Shown here one piece after another: positions 60,765 to 64,000 of a stretch of DNA of 64,000 nucleotides. Made by a program: the position numbers and the translations under genes. The notes under the pieces are model-generated. The model saw only the letters and a list, made by a program, of their open reading frames with translations. It was not told the origin of the DNA and did no database searches. The stretch's first letter is position 1. Each line of letters begins with the position of its first letter. This stretch comes from SHLQ01 sp047638715 (lineage in GTDB: Bacteria; Actinomycetota; Acidimicrobiia; Acidimicrobiales; SHLQ01): the NCBI GenBank assembly GCA_047638715.1, contig JBLIMK010000006.1:5158-69157 (forward strand), written 5' to 3'.

Positions 60765-61286
60765 ATGCCGATCTACGCACTCGAAGATGGTTGGGAGCCA
60801 GAGATTCATCCCGAAGCGTTCGTACATCCCGAAGCGGTACTGATCGGCAAAGTCGTGCTCGGTGCACAATCCTCGGTATGGCCCGGAACGGTCATTCGAG
60901 CCGACGACAACGTCATCACAATCGGCGCACGATCGTCGATTCAGGATGGCGCGGTTCTGCATTGCACCCACGACTTCCCAACCATCGTTGGCGACGACTG
61001 CACCATTGGACACAACGCTCACCTTGAGGGATGCACGCTCGAAGATGCCTCGCTCGCTGGTTCGGGCTCAGTAATTCTGCATGGCGCGATCGTGTCGACC
61101 GGAGCACTCGTTGGAGCAAACGCCCTCGTGCCCGGCGGCAAGGTAATTCCACCGAATGCGATGGGACTTGGCGTGCCCGTCAAGATTCGTGAGGACGCAA
61201 ATTCAGTCGAGATCAACCTGCTCTACGCCGCCAGCTACATCGAGCGCTCTGCGAGGTATCGACGAGAGATGCGTCGGATCGGATGA
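60765..61286 (+). CDS. Gamma-carbonic-anhydrase-like hexapeptide protein
   Basis: The protein has 173 residues of left-handed beta-helix repeats: FVHPEAVLIGKVVLGAQSSVWPGTVIRAD, ITIGARSSIQDGAVLHC, IVGDDCTIGHNAHLEGC, LVGANALVPGGKVI. The three zinc His positions of the gamma-CA/YrdA/PaaY family are present in VLHCTHDF and TIGHNAHLEG. Most relatives are metal-binding proteins of unclear activity; hexapeptide proteins in sugar loci can also be acyltransferases. The closing EINLLYAASYIERSARYRREMRRI helix is typical of the YrdA branch. It overlaps the GT4 gene by 4 bp. Confidence 0.85.
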   Translation: MPIYALEDGWEPEIHPEAFVHPEAVLIGKVVLGAQSSVWPGTVIRADDNVITIGARSSIQDGAVLHCTHDFPTIVGDDCTIGHNAHLEGCTLEDASLAGSGSVILHGAIVSTGALVGANALVPGGKVIPPNAMGLGVPVKIREDANSVEINLLYAASYIERSARYRREMRRIG

Positions 61287-62473
61287 CCACCAGAAGGCGA
61301 AACCCACACGTGACAAAGGACCATACGACGAACAGCTTGCGGATCGCCATGGTCGGCACGCGCGGAATGCCAGCGAATTACGGGGGCGTCGAAACGGTTG
61401 TGGATGTCCTCGCACGCCAGCTCGTTGCACGTGGCCACCAAGTGACCGTCTTTTGTCGGTCCGAAGACTACGAGCATCACCCACCGATGATCGATGGCGT
61501 CAAGCTCGTCTACCTTCCCGCATCGACCTCTCCTGGGGTCGGCGCAATGATCCACGCGCTGCGAGCAGCGATCTACTGCATCGGTCGCGGTTTCGACATC
61601 ATCCATTTCCATGCGCTTGGACCGGGAATTATGTCGATCATTTCTCGCATGTTTACTCATTCGACCGTCGTGATTACCGTGCACGGTCGGGACGACAAAC
61701 GCGACAAGTGGGGTCGTGCCGTCCGGCTACTTCTTCGAGTCGCCGCCTCGACGAGTGCGCGCGTTCCGCACTCGACGCTCGTCGTCTCACAAACGCTCGC
61801 CGACGAGTACGCCGACGAATTCCGCCGCACCACGACGGTCGTGCCAAACTCGACACACCCGATTCCCTATGTGGCTCCTGGGCCAACTCTTGAACGGTTT
61901 GGTCTGGAGCCGCAGCACTACTTCGTTTCCGTTGGACGCCTCGTTCCCGAGAAGGCGCCACATGAAATGATCGCCGCATACCGCGATGCGCTGACCGACA
62001 TGCCACTCGTTATCGTCGGCGGCGCAGCAGGTACCGAAAACTATGTCGACCACCTCCACAAGCTGGCCGAGGGCAGCGCCAAAATCATCTTCACCGGTCC
62101 GCTCTATGGCGACGAGCTCGCCGAGATGTTGACAAACGCTGGCGCATTCGTGACGTCGTCACACCTCGAAGGGCTTCCAACCGCACTCATCGAAGCAGGG
62201 CGGGCATCGCTGCCGATCATCGCCAGCAATATCGCCCCGCATTGTGAAATTCTGAACACGCGCGCAGGCACCGACGGACGCCGGGTGTATCCAACCGGTG
62301 ATACGACCGCCCTCGCCGAACTATTTGGCCTGGTCGACCAGGCACACAGCGAAGAGCTTTTCGGGGCAAAGATGCTCGCTTCCGAGCTCGATGATCGCTA
62401 CGCACCCGCACGAACGGGCGAAGTCCACGAACATGCCTACGTCGCAGCTATCGGTAATCGTCACCGCCGCTAG
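61283..62473 (+). CDS. GT4 glycosyltransferase (DUF1972/rhamnosyltransferase-like)
   Basis: The protein has 396 residues. About 18 polar residues precede RIAMVGTRGMPANYGGVETVVDVLA, the N-terminal signature shared with the minus-strand GT4 (IPSTYSGYETF there). HFHALGPGIM, VVTVHGRDDKRDKWG-like and VSVGRLVPEKAPHEMI follow. SSHLEGLPTALIEAGRASLPIIASNIAPHCEI carries the donor-site EAGRAS motif. It is the last gene of the plus-strand polysaccharide locus and overlaps the convergent MBL gene by 4 bp. Confidence 0.88.
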   Translation: MTTRRRNPHVTKDHTTNSLRIAMVGTRGMPANYGGVETVVDVLARQLVARGHQVTVFCRSEDYEHHPPMIDGVKLVYLPASTSPGVGAMIHALRAAIYCIGRGFDIIHFHALGPGIMSIISRMFTHSTVVITVHGRDDKRDKWGRAVRLLLRVAASTSARVPHSTLVVSQTLADEYADEFRRTTTVVPNSTHPIPYVAPGPTLERFGLEPQHYFVSVGRLVPEKAPHEMIAAYRDALTDMPLVIVGGAAGTENYVDHLHKLAEGSAKIIFTGPLYGDELAEMLTNAGAFVTSSHLEGLPTALIEAGRASLPIIASNIAPHCEILNTRAGTDGRRVYPTGDTTALAELFGLVDQAHSEELFGAKMLASELDDRYAPARTGEVHEHAYVAAIGNRHRR

Positions 62474-63300
62474 AACGACAGTTTGACGCCTTCGGCAGCC
62501 GCGATGACCTTGCACGACGTGTCCCACGACTGAGCCTCTGTGAGTAATTCGTCGATGACATCGTCTCCGTGCAGCGGATCGTGATGGAACATCGCCAAAC
62601 ACTTGGCAGAGCCAGCGTCGGCGACGGTCGCCGCGTAACGAGGCGTGCAGTGACCCCAGTCGGAACGTTTGTTCAAGAGCGCTGGAGTGAACTGAGAGTC
62701 GTGGATTAACAAGTCGACGCCATCGACCAATTCCAAGACCTCAGGGTCGACGGTCGTTGCATCGACCGGCTGTTGATGGTCTGGAATGTATGCCATCGAA
62801 AAGTCGTCCCATTCGATGCGGTACCCATTGGTGATACCGGTGTGTGGGACGGATCGAGCGCTCACCCGCGCTGTTCCGATCTCGATGGTGTCGTTCCATA
62901 GATTGGCGAACCGCGTGTCGCCAGGCAACGAGCTGAGCTCGATCGGGAAATACGGGGGGCGTACGAAACCAGAGAGGGCCTCCTCGAACGACATGTCCTT
63001 CTCCGGAGGACCCAGGATGAGCGCGTTTGAGTCGGCGTTGAGGATCGGAGGGAAGAACGGCAGGCCTTGCACATGATCCCAGTGAAGGTGACTGATCAGA
63101 ATCGTGCCGTCGAAGGCCTCATCGCCCAAGTCGAGACCGTAGAACCGGAGGCCCGTGCCAGAATCGCAGATGATCGGTGCCTCACCTTCGCGTTGCACAA
63201 CAACACACGAGGTGTTGCCTCCGAAGCGTGCCATCGAGCTGCAATGACATGGGGTCGACCCTCGAACGCCAAAGAAGGTCACTGTCACGCCAGCTTGCAT
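62470..63300 (-). CDS. MBL-fold metallohydrolase (RNase Z/phosphodiesterase-like branch)
   Basis: The protein has 276 residues from ATG 63300. It starts VTVTFFGVRGSTPCHCSSMARFGGNTSCVVV. The metal motif ISHLHWDHVQGLPFF is near residue 72, then SVPHTGITNGYRIEW near residue 155, MAYIPDHQQP, LLIHDSQFTP near residue 195 and a late AMFHHDPLHGDDVID. This order, with the N-terminal GVRGSTP, is found in MBL proteins related to RNase Z and cyclic-nucleotide phosphodiesterases. The substrate is unknown. A G-rich stretch precedes the start; the 36 extra upstream codons are not convincing. It is convergent with the polysaccharide locus. Confidence 0.82.
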   Translation of the reverse strand: MQAGVTVTFFGVRGSTPCHCSSMARFGGNTSCVVVQREGEAPIICDSGTGLRFYGLDLGDEAFDGTILISHLHWDHVQGLPFFPPILNADSNALILGPPEKDMSFEEALSGFVRPPYFPIELSSLPGDTRFANLWNDTIEIGTARVSARSVPHTGITNGYRIEWDDFSMAYIPDHQQPVDATTVDPEVLELVDGVDLLIHDSQFTPALLNKRSDWGHCTPRYAATVADAGSAKCLAMFHHDPLHGDDVIDELLTEAQSWDTSCKVIAAAEGVKLSF

Positions 63301-63650
63301 TCGATCCCCCCCCCTATCAATCGATCGGTAGCCGACGACGACGGCCGTTCGTTGTATGCCTGTGAAGAGTAACGGGAAAGTCCGGCGGGAGAATAAGTCC
63401 TGTGACACATCTAACGCGTCATGTCGGAGACTGGGTCACTCAGGTAACGACAAGAAATCGGCTGTCCGGGCGATGCGACCATCTTTTTGAAAATGAGACC
63501 GGCGCCCCATCAATCGCCCCCGGGGAGGCGATCAGGGTGCGACAGAACGATCAGATAGTGAGTCCTTCGGACTCTTGTCGGCCCGGCTCGGTGTTGTTAG
63601 CGTTTTATAATTACCACGACTACCGAGAGAGAGCCAGGTCTCGTTAAAAG
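63301..63650. other. Intergenic region with hairpins and a TATAAT box
   Basis: No convincing gene lies here; an 81-codon plus-strand frame (63402-63647) has no recognisable features. Three structures are visible. A two-part stem at 63502-63540 pairs GCGCCC with GGGTGC and inside it ATCGCC with GGCGAT. A hairpin GAGTCC-TTC-GGACTC spans 63560-63574. A perfect plus-strand TATAAT lies at 63606-63611, 40 bp before the ATG of the interrupted GT39-like gene. Confidence 0.5.
63606..63611 (+). promoter_or_regulatory. Consensus -10 box TATAAT before the GT39-like fragment
   Basis: TATAAT lies 40 bp before ATG 63651. No -35 hexamer with good spacing is seen. It is the only perfect -10 consensus I noticed next to a gene in the window. 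Confidence 0.45.
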
Positions 63651-63876
63651 ATGCGATTCCTCTCACCCTCACGCCTCAGTCGTCGTAGCGACAGTCCTTT
63701 GGGCGGCACTCGCTGTTTCTAGCCGAAGCTATTGGATCGATGAGCTCGTCACTCTCCGCGCTGCTGGCGCAGGTTCATTCGGCGAATTTCTGCGTGAGAT
63801 ATCAACAGGCGCAACCGGTTCCGAAACCCAAATGCCTCTCTACAATGTTCTGCTCTACGGCTGGGCGCGCACCTGG
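63651..63876 (+). pseudogene. GT39-like (PMT/ArnT-type) membrane glycosyltransferase fragment, cut by an insertion sequence
   Basis: The reading TVLWAALAVSSRSYWIDELVTLRAA, ending TQMPLYNVLLYGWARTW, matches the N-terminal part of GT39/ArnT-like mannosyltransferases: a first membrane helix, then the conserved Asp-Glu of a DE motif and the P-L-Y/H segment. The frame has no start codon of its own. ATG 63651 (MRFLSPSRLSRR) is one base out of register, so a small indel probably lies near 63690. At about 63876 the protein ends abruptly at the terminal sequence of an IS. Only about 70 residues of an expected 400-600 remain. Confidence 0.6.
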
Positions 63877-64000
63877 GACTGTAGTTTCGTGTGTGTAAAC
63901 GGCGGTGATCACTGTTTCTAATTGTGGGTGGCTAGGCGGTCGGCGTAGTGGATGGTCAACTGGTTCAGGATGTCTTTCCAGCCGTTGATCCGGCCCGTCG
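63876..64000. mobile_element. IS256-like insertion sequence, left end (continues beyond window)
   Basis: The end starts near GGGACTGTAGTTTCG and includes GTGTGTAAACGG, the kind of TGTGTAAA core found in IS256-family terminal repeats. The stop codon of the minus-strand transposase frame lies about 40 bp inside. The other end and any target duplication are outside the window, so the boundary is approximate. Confidence 0.6.
63918..64000 (-). CDS. Transposase C-terminus (IS256/Mutator-like), partial
   Basis: The minus-strand frame enters from the right edge and ends with TAG at 63918. The visible 26 or so residues read GRINGWKDILNQLTIHYADR and end LATHN. A W-x-x-x-L-N-x-L-x-I-x-[FY]-x-[DG]-R pattern close to the C-terminus is usual in IS256/Mutator transposases. 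Only the tail can be seen, so the family assignment leans on this motif and the adjacent terminal sequence. Confidence 0.6.
   Translation of the reverse strand, partial: TGRINGWKDILNQLTIHYADRLATHN

Noticed and set aside
63402..63647. Plus-strand 81-codon frame before the GT39 fragment
   Set aside because: No domain or signal is present, and it overlaps hairpins and the TATAAT box.

Overview
The window looks like chromosome of a GC-rich actinobacterium, most plausibly a marine or aquatic member of the Acidimicrobiia. This rests on gene families and layout, not on a database search. Supporting points are a class II (GlpX) fructose bisphosphatase, an actinobacterial-type SUF system with a Rieske ferredoxin beside sufD/sufC, a DUF222/HNH relic, Tat/Sec lipoproteins, no outer-membrane genes, and many apparently leaderless genes (a TANNNT box 6-8 nt before the start codon). 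I saw no rRNA, tRNA or CRISPR array.

Region 1 (1-16.7 kb) is mostly housekeeping. It holds a hydroxypyruvate-isomerase-like gene cut by the left edge, a two-domain ferredoxin-NADP reductase-like flavoprotein, a NifU-C Fe-S protein, murA, an MFS transporter, an L,D-transpeptidase lipoprotein, a small alpha/beta hydrolase, a J-domain protein, a zinc-ribbon protein, glpX, an MBL hydrolase, a broken DUF222/HNH gene, sufC-sufS-sufU, a GDP-mannose 4,6-dehydratase and a beta-propeller lipoprotein.

Region 2 (16.7-22 kb, minus strand) holds sufD-Rieske-sufC and, separately, sufB. With the plus-strand sufC-sufS-sufU this makes a complete SUF system split into three transcription units, with two SufC paralogues. 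A sugar-1-phosphate transferase and a small Cys-rich protein sit between sufB and sufD.

Region 3 (22-33 kb) starts with a broken RTX-type gene and a lipoprotein. A tightly coupled minus-strand polysaccharide operon follows: two glycosyltransferases, two sulfotransferases, an acyltransferase, Wzx, Wzy and an FkbM methyltransferase.

Region 4 (33.4-48.2 kb) is an island of five large Sec-exported proteins: a haem peroxidase, a metzincin metalloprotease, a PQQ-type sugar dehydrogenase and two FG-GAP/UnbV proteins. Their catalytic or propeller domains differ, but all end in the same kind of RTX glycine/aspartate repeat cassette bracketed by conserved cysteines. The broken gene at 22-23.4 kb carries a sixth, shorter copy. 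I regard this as the most interesting signal in the window: it looks like a portable surface module.

Region 5 (48.4-62.5 kb, plus strand) is a second polysaccharide locus: Wzx, a Wzz-like protein, a BNR-propeller lipoprotein, GT4, a broken HAD-type gene, a second Wzz-like protein, a sulfotransferase, a Wzy-like ligase/polymerase, GT2, a hexapeptide-repeat protein and GT4. The right edge has a convergent MBL hydrolase and a GT39-like gene fragment. That fragment is interrupted by an insertion sequence whose transposase runs off the window.

Taken together, the two loci probably make and export sulfated, acylated cell-surface polysaccharides, and the RTX island probably supplies surface-associated enzymes. 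This functional link is inference from proximity.
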